64,000 nucleotides of DNA from NCBI GenBank assembly GCA_046349635.1, contig JAXMBX010000017.1:19665-83664 (forward strand), given 5' to 3'. The first letter of the stretch is position 1. Each line of letters starts with the position of its first letter. The notes under the pieces were generated by a model. It was not told where the DNA came from, ran no database searches, and saw only the letters and a program-made list of their open reading frames with translations. Positions 26,415 through 35,881 of this stretch are shown one piece after another. The position numbers and the translations under genes are program-made. The stretch comes from JAXMBX01 sp046349635 (lineage in GTDB: Bacteria; Planctomycetota; Planctomycetia; Planctomycetales; Planctomycetaceae).

Positions 26415-27221
26415 TTAAGGAGTTGTCTGCTCCGGGCGGGGAGTATGCGAGGCGATGAGCATCGCCCCCACGACCGCCACCAGAAGAATGACGCCGATGA
26501 CTTCGATGCTGACGTAATGATCCAGGAACAGCGCGCGTCCCAGTCCTTCCACGTGCGGCTGGTCCGCCTGCATCCGTTCATTGGGATGGGCCTTGGTTCC
26601 GGCGGCGAGCTGATTCTTCGTGGGGAGGACGCTCAAGGGCTGCGTGGAGTTGCCGCCGAGGAGGGCGATCCGCTTCTCCAGAGGCTGCGTTTCGTGGCGA
26701 GTCGCATAGGTCAGCGTGCCGATCAACGTCCACGCCAGGATGACGCCGGTGACGCAGGCGAGAAACGGCTCGCGGCTGTAGCGGTCATAGAGGGCGGTTC
26801 CCTTGGGCTGGGCGAGCATGATCACGAACAGGAAGGTGACGATGATCGCTCCGGCGTAAATGATGATCGTCGCCGCAGCGAGGAACTCCGCCCCCTGCAG
26901 CAGATACAGCCCCGAGTTCGTCAACAGGACGAGCGCGAACCAGAGAGCCGAATAGACCGGGTTATGGCTGCTGATCATCAGCACGGCTGAAACGATGCTG
27001 ACCGCCGCCATGACGTAGAAGGCGATGCCGTTGGTGAGATGGGGGATGGCCTGGGCGGATTGTTGCGCCAGGAGTGCCAGGCCGATCGTCGCCAGCAATC
27101 CTCCGAGGTAACGGAGCGGCGTCTGGCCGGCGGTGCGCCCGTTGGGGAGCAGGAGATAAACTCCCAGCCCGCCGAGGGCGACAGTCAGAAAACTCATCAA
27201 TGTCAAACCGTGCTGACTCAT
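26415..27221 (-). CDS. nuoJ: NADH-quinone oxidoreductase subunit J with N-terminal extension
   Basis: A 268-residue NuoJ, compared with the usual ~165-200. The conserved core begins near residue 65 with a helix before SSHNPVYSALWFALVLLTNSG and contains AATIIIYAGAIIVTFLFVIML, the hinge helix of the family. In front lie about 60 residues with two more hydrophobic segments (LMSFLTVALGGLGVYLLLPN and YLGGLLATIGLALLAQQSA). A soluble loop of about 55 residues separates the last two helices. The ATG at 27221 has GGGAA upstream. It follows nuoI by 27 bases. Confidence 0.92.
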   Translation of the reverse strand: MSQHGLTLMSFLTVALGGLGVYLLLPNGRTAGQTPLRYLGGLLATIGLALLAQQSAQAIPHLTNGIAFYVMAAVSIVSAVLMISSHNPVYSALWFALVLLTNSGLYLLQGAEFLAAATIIIYAGAIIVTFLFVIMLAQPKGTALYDRYSREPFLACVTGVILAWTLIGTLTYATRHETQPLEKRIALLGGNSTQPLSVLPTKNQLAAGTKAHPNERMQADQPHVEGLGRALFLDHYVSIEVIGVILLVAVVGAMLIASHTPRPEQTTP

Positions 27222-27248
27222 AGCTTCTATTCCCGAACGCGGTCCCAA

Positions 27249-27842
27249 TCAGGTGCGCGGAGGTGTGATCTTGTGTTCCGTCTTGTGTTGCATGCCGGGG
27301 TGATTCGCCCCGGCCGGAGTCGTCTTCATCGGCTCCTTGTCCTTCGTCATGTCGTAGACCGACAGCAGCTTTTCCTTGTCGAAGACCATTTCCTCGCGGC
27401 TGGCGCCGGTCAGGTCAAACAACGTCGTCAGTTCAATCGCATCGCAGGGACAGGCTTCTTCGCACATCCCGCAGAAGATGCACCGCAACTCATCGATGAC
27501 GAAACTCTGCGGATATTTTTCGCGGTCTTCCCAGGGAGCCTCCGCACCAACAATATCGATGCAGTGGGCGGGGCAGGCGGTCGCGCACATGAAGCAGGCG
27601 ACGCATTGCACGCGACCTTGCTCGTCCTTGTTCAGACGATGGACGCCGCGATAGATGAGAGGGTTGGGGAACTCCGGGCGCTGTTCCGGGAACTGGCGGG
27701 TGAAGGAGTCTCCCTTCACGACGCTGAAGAAGTGCTTTGCCGTCGTCGAGAGCCCGTCGATCAACGGGGTGAGGTACATCTTCCCCGCCAACCCCAGCTT
27801 GGGCTCTTCAATCCACCGGATGGCTTTATCGTCTGTTTTCAT
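27249..27842 (-). CDS. nuoI: NADH-quinone oxidoreductase subunit I
   Basis: A 197-residue iron-sulfur subunit that carries clusters N6a and N6b toward quinone. Two 4Fe-4S motifs are visible: CVACFMCATACP and CIFCGMCEEACP, each CxxCxxCxxxCP. The N-terminal helix region reads KMYLTPLIDGLSTTAKHFF and contacts the membrane arm. The C-terminus has an extra ~30-residue polar tail. It lies between nuoH and nuoJ as in typical operons. Confidence 0.95.
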   Translation of the reverse strand: MKTDDKAIRWIEEPKLGLAGKMYLTPLIDGLSTTAKHFFSVVKGDSFTRQFPEQRPEFPNPLIYRGVHRLNKDEQGRVQCVACFMCATACPAHCIDIVGAEAPWEDREKYPQSFVIDELRCIFCGMCEEACPCDAIELTTLFDLTGASREEMVFDKEKLLSVYDMTKDKEPMKTTPAGANHPGMQHKTEHKITPPRT

Positions 27843-27875
27843 AACGTCCGTCGTATTTCACTCAAAAAGTCTTGT

Positions 27876-29048
27876 TCACGCCGCGGGCATGCGCGGGATC
27901 GACCGATTGACCGGGCTCAACTCCCGCGAGGATTTCATCGCGTACCAGATGGCACAGAGGACGACCGTGCCCCAGGAAATTGCCGCCTTGGCGGCGTAGG
28001 CGTTGTGCGGGAGGAATTCCTGGGCGATGGCACTCGTCAACAGGTTCACCAGCCCAAGGGGAATCATCACTTTCCAGCCGATGGACATGAGCTGGTCGTA
28101 CTTGAACCGGGGCCAGCTCCAGCGGGTCCACATGAAGAAGAAGATCATCAGCAGAACCTTGGTGTGCAGCACGGCGACCCGGATCAGTCCCCCCACGAGA
28201 GTGACCTGATTGGCTTCGGTCATCGGAGCCAGTCCCCAGAAGTGCCAGCCTCCGAAGAAGAGGATCACGGAGAGATAGGCGATGGTGACCATGTGCAGGT
28301 ATTCAGAGAGGGCGAACATGCCGAACTTCATGCCGGTGTATTCCGTGTGGTAGCCGCCGACCAGTTCCTGTTCGCATTCGGGGAGGTCAAAGGGCAAGCG
28401 GGCCGCTTCCGCGAAACCGCTGATCAGAAACACCGTGAAGCCGAGCGGCTGCAGTGCGATCCACCACCATCCCGAGGAGGCCTGCGAAGTGATGATCGTT
28501 TCCATCCGGACGGTTCCGGCGATCAGCACCACGCCGATGATCGACAGGCTGAGGGGCAGTTCATAGCTCACCAACTGGGCACTGGAGCGGAGCCCCCCCA
28601 GAAAGCTGTATTTGTTGTTGGAAGCCCAGCCCCCCAGGATGACTCCATAGACCCCGAGGCTACTGATCGCAAATACGAACAGCACGCCGATGTCGAGGTC
28701 AGGGGCAATGGAGAGGGCAATCGGCTTGCTGACGCCGGGGACCGGTACGTAATAACCAAACGGCACCGTCGCAAAGGCCAGCATCGCGGAAGCGAGGATC
28801 AGCACCGGAGCCGCGAGGAACACCCCTTTCATCGCGCCGGCCGGGACCAGTTCTTCCTTGAGGATGAACTTTAATCCGTCGGCCAAGGGTTGCAGCAGAC
28901 CCCAAGGTCCGACACGGTTCGGCCCGAGGCGATCCTGCAGGTACGCCGCCGCCTTCCGTTCTATCAGCACGAGGTAAGCGACGGCCCCTTGCAGGGCGCC
29001 GACGACCACGGCGATCTTGATCAACGGTTCCAACCAGTCTTGCATCAT
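27876..29048 (-). CDS. nuoH: NADH-quinone oxidoreductase subunit H
   Basis: A 390-residue membrane subunit that forms the quinone-access chamber. Signatures are LIERKAAAYLQDRLGPNRVGPWG, LQPLADGLKFILKEE and the loop AEAARLPFDLPECEQELVGG, with TEYTGMKFGMFALSEY next. About eight hydrophobic segments are visible. The ATG at 29048 with AAGGTTGGG upstream is preferred over a TTG ten codons earlier. It is followed by nuoI after 33 bases. Confidence 0.95.
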   Translation of the reverse strand: MMQDWLEPLIKIAVVVGALQGAVAYLVLIERKAAAYLQDRLGPNRVGPWGLLQPLADGLKFILKEELVPAGAMKGVFLAAPVLILASAMLAFATVPFGYYVPVPGVSKPIALSIAPDLDIGVLFVFAISSLGVYGVILGGWASNNKYSFLGGLRSSAQLVSYELPLSLSIIGVVLIAGTVRMETIITSQASSGWWWIALQPLGFTVFLISGFAEAARLPFDLPECEQELVGGYHTEYTGMKFGMFALSEYLHMVTIAYLSVILFFGGWHFWGLAPMTEANQVTLVGGLIRVAVLHTKVLLMIFFFMWTRWSWPRFKYDQLMSIGWKVMIPLGLVNLLTSAIAQEFLPHNAYAAKAAISWGTVVLCAIWYAMKSSRELSPVNRSIPRMPAA

Positions 29049-29109
29049 CCCAACCTTATATTTCTCGTTTTCCGTCAACGCTCTGACGCGAACATCGAAA
29101 ACGCATTCG

Positions 29110-30834
29110 TTACGAAACTTCGACCTTCTCCACTTCCAGCATCGGCGAGCCCGGTGCCCGGAACGTCGGGAGCGGATGCGTGACCGTTCCCAGTTGCGAG
29201 GTGATGGGGCGCTTCTCTTCTCCCGTCACGAGGTTCAAACCGCATTCCGGCACTCCGTCTTTCGCCCGGGCGAAGAACGGAATCTTTTCCGCGAGTTCCT
29301 TGAGGACGTCTCCGGCGTGATAGAGGCCGCGCCGTTCCGCCAGGTCGCCGAACGTTTGGCCGTCGACGTGCGTTCCTTCGTGCGGTCGGAGTGCCCATTC
29401 CGTGGTTTGCAGCAAGCCGGCATGATTGACGTAGCAACCGCTCTTTTCCGCGAAGGTGACGCCCGGAATGACATAGTGGGCTTTGCGGGCAATCGGCGTG
29501 GGGAGAATGTCCTGCACGATCCGCAAGGAAACCTTGTCCAGCTTCGACGCTTCCGCCTCGTCGTTCCAACCGTCGGGATAATTCCCGGTGATGTACGCCG
29601 CCTGAATCTGTCCCGCGTCCGCCTTTGACAGGAATTTCTCCCAGTCGCAGGCTTCCGGCTGGAAGTGCTTCAGGATTTCTTCGACCCCCTTGCGGTTCGG
29701 GCAGCGTTCCGCCCGAATCGTGAAGCCCGCCTTGAAGACCTCATCCTGTCCCTCGACGGGAACCTTCCCCAGAACAAGCAGAGTGTCCGGCGACATGGCC
29801 TTGAACGCGCTCGCGAGCAAGTAGGCTTCCTCACAGGTCAGGAACGGCGAGACAACCGCCGCGGCCTTGCTGCCACCCGCAGTTTTCACGGTCGATTTCA
29901 GAGCGTCCCGCACCTGGGCGATCCCCTCCGTCCAGGAGACATCCTCGAAACGGTCCTGTGCCCGTTTCTTGATTCCGCTGAGACGTTCCGAGGCATGGAC
30001 GAATTCATTGCGGTACCGGCCGATGTCACACATCCACCAGTCATTCGCATTGGGGTTGTAGCGGGGCTGGAGACGGTACAACTGGTTGTTGTTTTCATGC
30101 ACCTGGATGCTGCAACCCGTGCTGCAGCGGGTACAGACGGAGTCGTGCGGCTCCATGAACCAGACCCGCTGTTGATACAGGAAGTCCGTCGAGCAGAGAG
30201 CGCCCACCGGGCAGAGGTCGTTGACGTTGCCGGAGAGGTGGTTGTCGATCGGGAAGCCGGGGAAGGTGTCGATTTCCCCATGCGCACCCCGGTTGATGAC
30301 CATCAATTCCGCTTCGCCGGAGATTTCGCGCGTGAACCGGACGCAACGGGTACACATCACGCAGCGGTCGACAAACAACGTGACGTGTTCTCCGAGTTCG
30401 CGTTTGCGGCTGGTGAAGGGCTTCACGTCGGCGCGGCGTTCGGGTTGGCCGTACTGGAAGTAGTAGTCCTGCAGCCAGCATTCCCCCGCCTGATCGCAGA
30501 TGGGACAATCGACCGGGTGGTCCAGCAGAATCCCTTCCTGGACGTAGCTCTGATTGGCTTTGACCTTGGGGCTGTTGGTGACGACGACGGTGCCATCTTT
30601 GGCCGGCGTCTGGCAGGCGGGAACGAGACGGGGCTGCATGTCGACTTTGCCCGTCTCCTTGTTCTTGGCGCCGACTTCGACGAGGCACATGCGGCAACTG
30701 GCCACGACCGACATCCCGGGATGCCAGCAGTAGAACGGAATGGCCACTCCGGCGCGATCCGCCGCCTGAATGACATTCAGCCGTTCGTTGTCCCCGATCT
30801 GAATTTCCTGACCGTCAACAATGATGGTCGCCAT
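29110..30834 (-). CDS. nuoG: NADH-quinone oxidoreductase subunit G, short form
   Basis: A 574-residue iron-sulfur subunit of the NADH-oxidising arm. The N-terminal 2Fe-2S site spans YCWHPGMSVVASCRMCLVEV. A second block CPICDQAGECWLQDYYFQYG is followed by CVMCTRCVRFTREI and CPVGALCSTDF, and the 4Fe-4S site is VCTRCSTGCSIQV. After about residue 300 comes a degenerate molybdopterin-oxidoreductase-like domain that ends early, so the protein is much shorter than the ~900-residue enterobacterial NuoG. AAGGA precedes the ATG. The shortened form seems natural because the frame is clean to its stop. Confidence 0.93.
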   Translation of the reverse strand: MATIIVDGQEIQIGDNERLNVIQAADRAGVAIPFYCWHPGMSVVASCRMCLVEVGAKNKETGKVDMQPRLVPACQTPAKDGTVVVTNSPKVKANQSYVQEGILLDHPVDCPICDQAGECWLQDYYFQYGQPERRADVKPFTSRKRELGEHVTLFVDRCVMCTRCVRFTREISGEAELMVINRGAHGEIDTFPGFPIDNHLSGNVNDLCPVGALCSTDFLYQQRVWFMEPHDSVCTRCSTGCSIQVHENNNQLYRLQPRYNPNANDWWMCDIGRYRNEFVHASERLSGIKKRAQDRFEDVSWTEGIAQVRDALKSTVKTAGGSKAAAVVSPFLTCEEAYLLASAFKAMSPDTLLVLGKVPVEGQDEVFKAGFTIRAERCPNRKGVEEILKHFQPEACDWEKFLSKADAGQIQAAYITGNYPDGWNDEAEASKLDKVSLRIVQDILPTPIARKAHYVIPGVTFAEKSGCYVNHAGLLQTTEWALRPHEGTHVDGQTFGDLAERRGLYHAGDVLKELAEKIPFFARAKDGVPECGLNLVTGEEKRPITSQLGTVTHPLPTFRAPGSPMLEVEKVEVS

Positions 30835-30903
30835 GCTGATCCTTCTTTACCGTCGCGATGCTCGCCGTGATTTCAGTTTGTGTTGTTTCGCCGCAGCCGT
30901 CGT

Positions 30904-32265
30904 TTAATGACCGCCGAGGCCGACCAGTTCCAGCGCTTCCGCCGGTGCCTGGGATTGATAACCGTTGGGATTTGTCCGCTTGATGTAGTCTTCGAATTCG
31001 CCGCGGAATTTGCGGATGGCATTCTTGATGGGCCACGCCGCACCGTCCGCCAGTCCGCAGATTGTCGTGCCGGGCATGATCCCGATCGACTCGCTGATGT
31101 CGAGCAGGATGTCGAGGTCCTTCAGCCGTCCCTTGCCGTGCTTGATGCGGTTCAGAATTCGCTCGGACCAGCTCGTCCCCTCGCGGCAGGGGGTGCATTG
31201 GCCGCAGGATTCGTGAGCGAAGAACCGGCAGGAGTTGTGCAGGAAATCGACCATGGAGACGGTCTCATCCATCACGACAACCGCAGCCGTCCCGAGGCCG
31301 AGGCAGCCAACCTTGCCGGGTCCGGCGAAGTCGAGCTTTGTATCGAATTCCGGTTCGGTCAGCAGTCCCATGCTGATTCCCCCGGGAATGGCTGCCTTTC
31401 CTTTGCGGCCTTTCCACACGCCACCGCCGTGCTTCTCGATCAACTCGCGGCAGGTGATTCCCAGTTCCGTTTCGTAGATGCCGGGCTTGTTGACGTGCCC
31501 GCTCAGGCAGTACAGCTTGGGACCGTAGCTCCCCGGATCGCGAGGGTTATTCGGATCGGCGGGGACCCCCATCGTTTTGAACCAGTCGGCTCCCCGGTTC
31601 ACGATGTGCGGCACGCAGGAGAGGGTCTCGATATTGTTGACGACCGTCGGCTTGCGGAAGGCCCCTTCGATGGCGGGAAACGGAGGCTTGATCCGGGGCC
31701 AGGCCCGTTTGCCTTCCAGGCTTTCGATCAGTCCGGTTTCTTCGCCGCAGATGTAGGCTGCCGCTCCGCGGTGGATGTAGACATCCAGCGAGAAGTCGCT
31801 CCCCTGGATGTTCTTGCCGAGGAGTCCGGCCGCATAGCATTCGTCGATGGCGCTCTGCAGGCGTCGCTTGGAGAGAGGGTATTCGTAACGCAGATAGAGG
31901 TAGGCGGTCTTCGCCCGGGTGGCGAAGCACCCGATCATGATCCCTTCGATCACCTGGTGCGGATCGGCTTCCATCAGGAGACGGTTGTTGAACGTTCCCG
32001 GTTCGCTTTCGTCCGCGTTAATGCACATGTAGATCGGACCGGGATGGTCCTTGGGGAGAAAGCTCCACTTCATGCCGCAGGGGAAACCGGCGCCACCGCG
32101 ACCGCGCAGGCCGGAGGCCTTCACCAGTTCCACGACGTCGTTGGGGGACATCCCCTTCAACACTTTCCGAATGGCAGTGTAGCCCCCGTTTGCCTCATAC
32201 ACCTTGAGGGTATGGCTGTCAGGCTTGTGAACGTTGGCCGTCAGGACAGGTTCGAATTCCGCCAC
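30904..32265 (-). CDS. nuoF: NADH-quinone oxidoreductase subunit F
   Basis: A 453-residue flavoprotein that binds NADH and FMN and holds cluster N3. Signatures are GLRGRGGAGFPCGMKWSF (FMN/NADH site), NADESEPGTFNNRLLME, ICGEETGLIESLEGKRAWPR and the cluster motif ESCGQCTPCREG. The start is GTG with GGAAAC upstream. It lies between nuoE and nuoG, as in most 14-gene operons. Confidence 0.95.
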   Translation of the reverse strand: MAEFEPVLTANVHKPDSHTLKVYEANGGYTAIRKVLKGMSPNDVVELVKASGLRGRGGAGFPCGMKWSFLPKDHPGPIYMCINADESEPGTFNNRLLMEADPHQVIEGIMIGCFATRAKTAYLYLRYEYPLSKRRLQSAIDECYAAGLLGKNIQGSDFSLDVYIHRGAAAYICGEETGLIESLEGKRAWPRIKPPFPAIEGAFRKPTVVNNIETLSCVPHIVNRGADWFKTMGVPADPNNPRDPGSYGPKLYCLSGHVNKPGIYETELGITCRELIEKHGGGVWKGRKGKAAIPGGISMGLLTEPEFDTKLDFAGPGKVGCLGLGTAAVVVMDETVSMVDFLHNSCRFFAHESCGQCTPCREGTSWSERILNRIKHGKGRLKDLDILLDISESIGIMPGTTICGLADGAAWPIKNAIRKFRGEFEDYIKRTNPNGYQSQAPAEALELVGLGGH

Positions 32266-32343
32266 GATTGTTTCCGTTTCCAGAGTTTCCGGGATGTACG
32301 AATCACCCGGCCTTCATTGACTACTCAGACTCGCCGCAACGAG

Positions 32344-32847
32344 CTATTCCTTCTGCGCCTGGGCCTTCAACTGACCGGCGAAATCCTTTGCCGTCTCGAC
32401 CGACAGATTCCTGTACACCGTTTCATTGGCGAGCGCCGCCGGGGCAAAATCACACAGACCCAGGCATTCGCCGAACTCGAACGTCACGAGTCCGTCCGGA
32501 GTCGTTTCGCCGGGCTTCACACCCAGTTCGTGACTGACCGCTTCCAGCAGCTCATCCGCACCGCGCAACGCACAACTCACCGAACGGCAGACCCATGCCC
32601 GCACCTTGCCGCAGGGTTTGTCCTTGAAGAACCCGTAGAACGAGAGGGTGTCGTAAATCTGGGCGGGGGAGAGTTCCAGCAGGTGGGCGATTTCCGGAAT
32701 CGCCCCTTCGGGAATGTAACGCAGTTTCTCGTTCACCAGATGCAGCGCGGGGAGCGTCACCGCCTGCTTCGTCGGATAGCGGGGAAATAAGGCCCGGATC
32801 TCCTCCACCATCTCGGGAGTCAACACGGTCATAGTCGCTTCTGGCAT
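32344..32847 (-). CDS. nuoE: NADH-quinone oxidoreductase subunit E
   Basis: A 167-residue thioredoxin-like 2Fe-2S subunit (cluster N1a). The helical N-terminal part reads IRALFPRYPTKQAVTLPALH, and IYDTLSFYGFFKDKPCG precedes the cluster residues. The cluster Cys lie in CRSVSCALRG and in CLGLCDFAPA. It comes before nuoF after a 78-base gap, which contains no separate gene. A second in-frame ATG five codons on is an alternative start. Confidence 0.94.
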   Translation of the reverse strand: MPEATMTVLTPEMVEEIRALFPRYPTKQAVTLPALHLVNEKLRYIPEGAIPEIAHLLELSPAQIYDTLSFYGFFKDKPCGKVRAWVCRSVSCALRGADELLEAVSHELGVKPGETTPDGLVTFEFGECLGLCDFAPAALANETVYRNLSVETAKDFAGQLKAQAQKE

Positions 32848-32895
32848 AATCTTCAGTTTTCTAGAGGACTCGATACGCAGATATTTCTCGCTCGT

Positions 32896-34103
32896 TCAGC
32901 GATCCAGTTCCGCCGCGATGATGTTCAAACTTCCCAGGACCGCCACCACGTCGCTGATGGAGTGCCCCCGGATCAGATGCGGGAACATGGCAAAGTGGAT
33001 GTAACTCGGCGGCCGGCAGCGGGCCCGGTACGCCTTGTCGCTCCCATCCCCCGCGAGATAGAAACCGAGCTCTCCGTTCGGCGCCTCGAAGGGAGAGTAG
33101 ATTTCCTGCTTCGGAGCCCGCATCCCCCGATTCGTCATGATGACTTCGAAGTGGGTGATGCAGCCTTCGATGGTGTTGTAGACCTTGTCCTTGTCCGGCA
33201 GAACCAGCCGTTCACCGGTATCGACGTTGACTGGTCCTTCGGGGAGGTTTTCCAGCGCCTGTTCGATGATCTTCAGGCTTTCCAGGGTTTCTTCCATACG
33301 AACCAGATAGCGGTGGAAGCAATCCCCACCATCGAGCAGATGACCTGGAAATCGAAGTCCTTGTAGGCCATGTACGGCTCGTCCTTGCGGACGTCGCGCG
33401 GCACGCCGCTCGCCCGGGCGACGGGGCCGGTCGCACTGCGGCTGATGGCCTCTTCCTTTGTGAGCAGGCCGATGTTCTTGGTCCGTTCGACGAAGATGCG
33501 GTTGCGATTCAGCAGCCGGGTGAAGTCGCCGTAGACCTTGGGGTAGCGTTTCACGAAGGCTCGGGCCAGCCGGATGAATTCCGGGGTGGCATCGTACATG
33601 ACGCCACCGACGCGGGTGTAGCTGTTCGTGAAGCGTGCCCCACAGAGCGTTTCGAAGGCCTCGTACAGGTTTTCCCGTTCGTTGAAGGCGTACAGGAAGG
33701 CGGTGAACGCCCCCGTATCGAGCGCCATCGCTCCACAGGAGAGGAGGTGATCACTGATCCGGGCCATTTCGGAGAGGATCGTGCGGATGTACTGGCAGCG
33801 TTTGGGAACTTCGATTCCCATCAGCTTTTCAACCGCCAGGTGCCAGGCGACGTTGTTCGCCATCGGCGAAATGTAGTTCATCCGGTCGGTGACCGTGACG
33901 TACTGGTTGTAGTTGAGATGTTCGCCGATCTTCTCGAAACCGCTGTGCAGGTAGCCGATGTCAGGGATCGCATCAATGACCGTCTCGCCCTCGATCTTGA
34001 GCAGCAGGCGAAGCGTCGCGTGCTGCGTGGCCGGGTGCTGCGGACCGAAGTTCAGGGTCGATACTCCTGCTCAATCGGGTGATTCGGTCAGTGTGGTTGC
34101 CAT
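32896..34103 (-). CDS. nuoD: NADH-quinone oxidoreductase subunit D, reading frame broken by indels
   Basis: Complex I 49-kDa-type subunit lining the quinone site. Two clean pieces are seen: MNYISPMANNVAWHLAVEKL to DFDFQVICSMVG (33881 down to 33325), then HRYLVRMEETLESLKIIEQA to the stop at 32896. They join if one C is added to the CCCC run at 33324-33327, giving SMVGDCFHRYLVRMEE. Upstream, LNFGPQHPATQHATLRLLL is in the same frame as the ATG at 34103 but an in-frame TGA lies at 34071-34073. Removing a G at 34077-34079 and adding one at 34055-34057 turns the leader into SPIEQEYRPLNFGPQHP. The corrected length is about 402 residues. No duplicate copy is in the window, so a sequence error is more likely than loss. 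Confidence 0.9.
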
Positions 34104-34188
34104 AATCAATCAAACGCCGGAATTGTGATTCGATCTTCACGCGACCCTCAGGTCGCCGTTTTCATAGCTGTTCTCTCGATGAATTCGC

Positions 34189-34674
34189 TCAGTTGTGCCG
34201 TTCGCCTCGGCCGCGCAACGGATAGTCCTTCCGCAGCGGATATGCTTCGAAGGCATCGGGCATCAGGATTCTGCGCAGATCCGGATGCCCTTCAAAAATG
34301 ATCCCGAACATGTCGTACACTTCCCGCTCCATCCAGTTCGCCCCTTCCCAGAGAGGAACGGCGGAGGGAACGGTCAGATCCGGTTCGTTCAGGTAGCAGC
34401 GGACATTGAGCCGCAGGTTGTCGCTGATATTCAGCAGCAGGTAGACCAGGCCGAACCGGTTGCGGGCCCCGCGATAGTGCAGATAATCGACGCAGGTGAC
34501 ATCCACCAGCATGTCGAAACCGCACGATTCCTTCAGGAATTTCAGCGTATCGAACAGCTTGTCGGCAGGGACCTCGATCCGGCGACTTCCCTGGTCATAG
34601 GATTCGGAGGAGCGGCAGCTCTCCTCACCCAGTCGCTGTTTGATTTTCGCCAGAACTGAATCGTAAGTTTCCAT
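34189..34674 (-). CDS. nuoC: NADH-quinone oxidoreductase subunit C
   Basis: A 161-residue 30-kDa-type subunit. Conserved blocks are LVDVTCVDYLHYRGARNRFG, VYLLLNISDNLRLNVRCYL, WMEREVYDMFGIIFEGHPDL and RRILMPDAFEAYPLRKDYPL. The start at 34674 fits the family N-terminus (METYDSVLAKIKQRLG). NuoC and NuoD are separate genes here, not fused. A 65-base gap separates it from nuoB. Confidence 0.95.
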   Translation of the reverse strand: METYDSVLAKIKQRLGEESCRSSESYDQGSRRIEVPADKLFDTLKFLKESCGFDMLVDVTCVDYLHYRGARNRFGLVYLLLNISDNLRLNVRCYLNEPDLTVPSAVPLWEGANWMEREVYDMFGIIFEGHPDLRRILMPDAFEAYPLRKDYPLRGRGERHN

Positions 34675-34738
34675 CGCACCAAGCTTCCGAGAATCGATAC
34701 CGCCGGGGACCATTCGCCAAGAACCGACCTGACCTTGT

Positions 34739-35308
34739 CTAACGCGTCACAACCGGCAACAACCGGGGCTGCACTTCCCCCGGAGCCAGTTCCACGAGCG
34801 CCCGCTTTGTCGCTTGCCGCTGCGCCGTCTCGAATTCGTTCCCGCGAATCGTCCCTTCCCGCTGAATCTTGTTCTGCAAGTCGATGATCGCCTGGATCAA
34901 CTGCTCCGGACGGGGAGGACAGCCGGGGACATACATATCCACAGGGATAAACCGGTCGATTCCCTGCACCACGGCGTAGGTGTCGAAGACCCCGCCCGTC
35001 GAGGCACAGGCCCCCATCGAAATGCACCACTTGGGTTCGGGCATCTGCAGCCAGATCCGCTGCAACACGGGGAGCATCTTCATCACGACCCGCCCGGCGA
35101 CGATCATCAGATCACATTGCCGGGGGGAAAATCGGAACACTTCCGCTCCGAACCGCGCCACGTCGTGCTTGCTCGCCCCCGTCGCCATCAATTCGATACC
35201 GCAACAGGCGGTCGCAAAGGGCATCGGCCACAGGCTGTTTTTGCGGCACCAACTGGCCAACTCGTCCAGCTTCGTGACCGCGACGTTCTCGGGAACTTCT
35301 ATTTCCAC
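34739..35308 (-). CDS. nuoB: NADH-quinone oxidoreductase subunit B
   Basis: A 189-residue subunit that holds the terminal cluster N2. The tandem cysteines are in PFATACCGIELMATG, with the others in MGACASTGGVFDTY and YVPGCPPRPEQLI. The GTG start overlaps the end of nuoA by 10 bases, so translation is coupled. About 35 residues follow the conserved domain as a basic tail (RQATKRALVELAPGEVQPR), a common length variation. Confidence 0.95.
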   Translation of the reverse strand: MEIEVPENVAVTKLDELASWCRKNSLWPMPFATACCGIELMATGASKHDVARFGAEVFRFSPRQCDLMIVAGRVVMKMLPVLQRIWLQMPEPKWCISMGACASTGGVFDTYAVVQGIDRFIPVDMYVPGCPPRPEQLIQAIIDLQNKIQREGTIRGNEFETAQRQATKRALVELAPGEVQPRLLPVVTR

Positions 35309-35688
35309 TGAAAGACCCCCTTGCGCCAGGTGTAAATGAACCCCAGCGTGAGGATCGCCAGGAAGCCCATCACCACCCAGAACACACCATGACCCGGCCC
35401 GAGCGTGCCGGCACGATTTCCCCCGAAGGCGACAGCCCAGGGAAATAAAATGAGCAGTTCGACGTCAAAGACCAGAAACTCAATCGCCAGCAGGTAGAAT
35501 CCGATGTTGAACCGCTGGCGTGCATCGTGCACGGGGTCCATTCCGGACTCATAAGGCATCAATTTGACGGAGGATGTCCGGGAGCGGGGGCCGATAATAT
35601 GGGCCGTGATCAGAATCGCGACCGAAATGGCAGCCGAGACTGCCACGAACAATAAAATCGGAAATGCTGGCGAGGTCATAGGTTCCAT
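35299..35688 (-). CDS. nuoA: NADH-quinone oxidoreductase subunit A
   Basis: A 129-residue, three-helix membrane subunit. Signatures are KLMPYESGMDPVHDARQRFN and FYLLAIEFLVFDVELLILFPW, followed by the third helix VMGFLAILTLGFIYTW. It is the first gene of the nuoA to nuoN operon, which runs 15.4 kb to 20304. The second in-frame ATG at 35679 is an equally good start. A TATAAT-type promoter element lies about 50 bases upstream. Confidence 0.95.
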   Translation of the reverse strand: MEPMTSPAFPILLFVAVSAAISVAILITAHIIGPRSRTSSVKLMPYESGMDPVHDARQRFNIGFYLLAIEFLVFDVELLILFPWAVAFGGNRAGTLGPGHGVFWVVMGFLAILTLGFIYTWRKGVFQWK

Positions 35689-35738
35689 TCACGCATGTTG
35701 ACGAAATCCGGCTATTTCTTCCAGCCTCACAAGCTCGG

Positions 35739-35771
35739 ATTATACGAATCCCGCCCGCAGGCGACAGTCAA
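35739..35771 (-). promoter_or_regulatory. Candidate promoter of the nuo operon
   Basis: On the minus strand TTGACT and a perfect TATAAT lie 21 bases apart, about 50 bases before nuoA. The two boxes are strong but the spacing is longer than the usual 17, so the true -35 may be different. No other promoter-like pair was seen before nuoA. Confidence 0.4.
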
Positions 35772-35881
35772 CCGCCATTTTTCGCAACTATGGGAATTTC
35801 ACCCCATTGCGTATTCTGTTTGCTTTAACCCATGCCGTTTCAATCAGTTCTTGCTCGTCGTCACGATCCGGGTTCTTTCGC

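Noticed and set aside
35807..35881. Earlier in-frame start for the M20 peptidase
   Set aside because: The added residues show no similarity to the family; the conserved N-terminus begins exactly at 35882.
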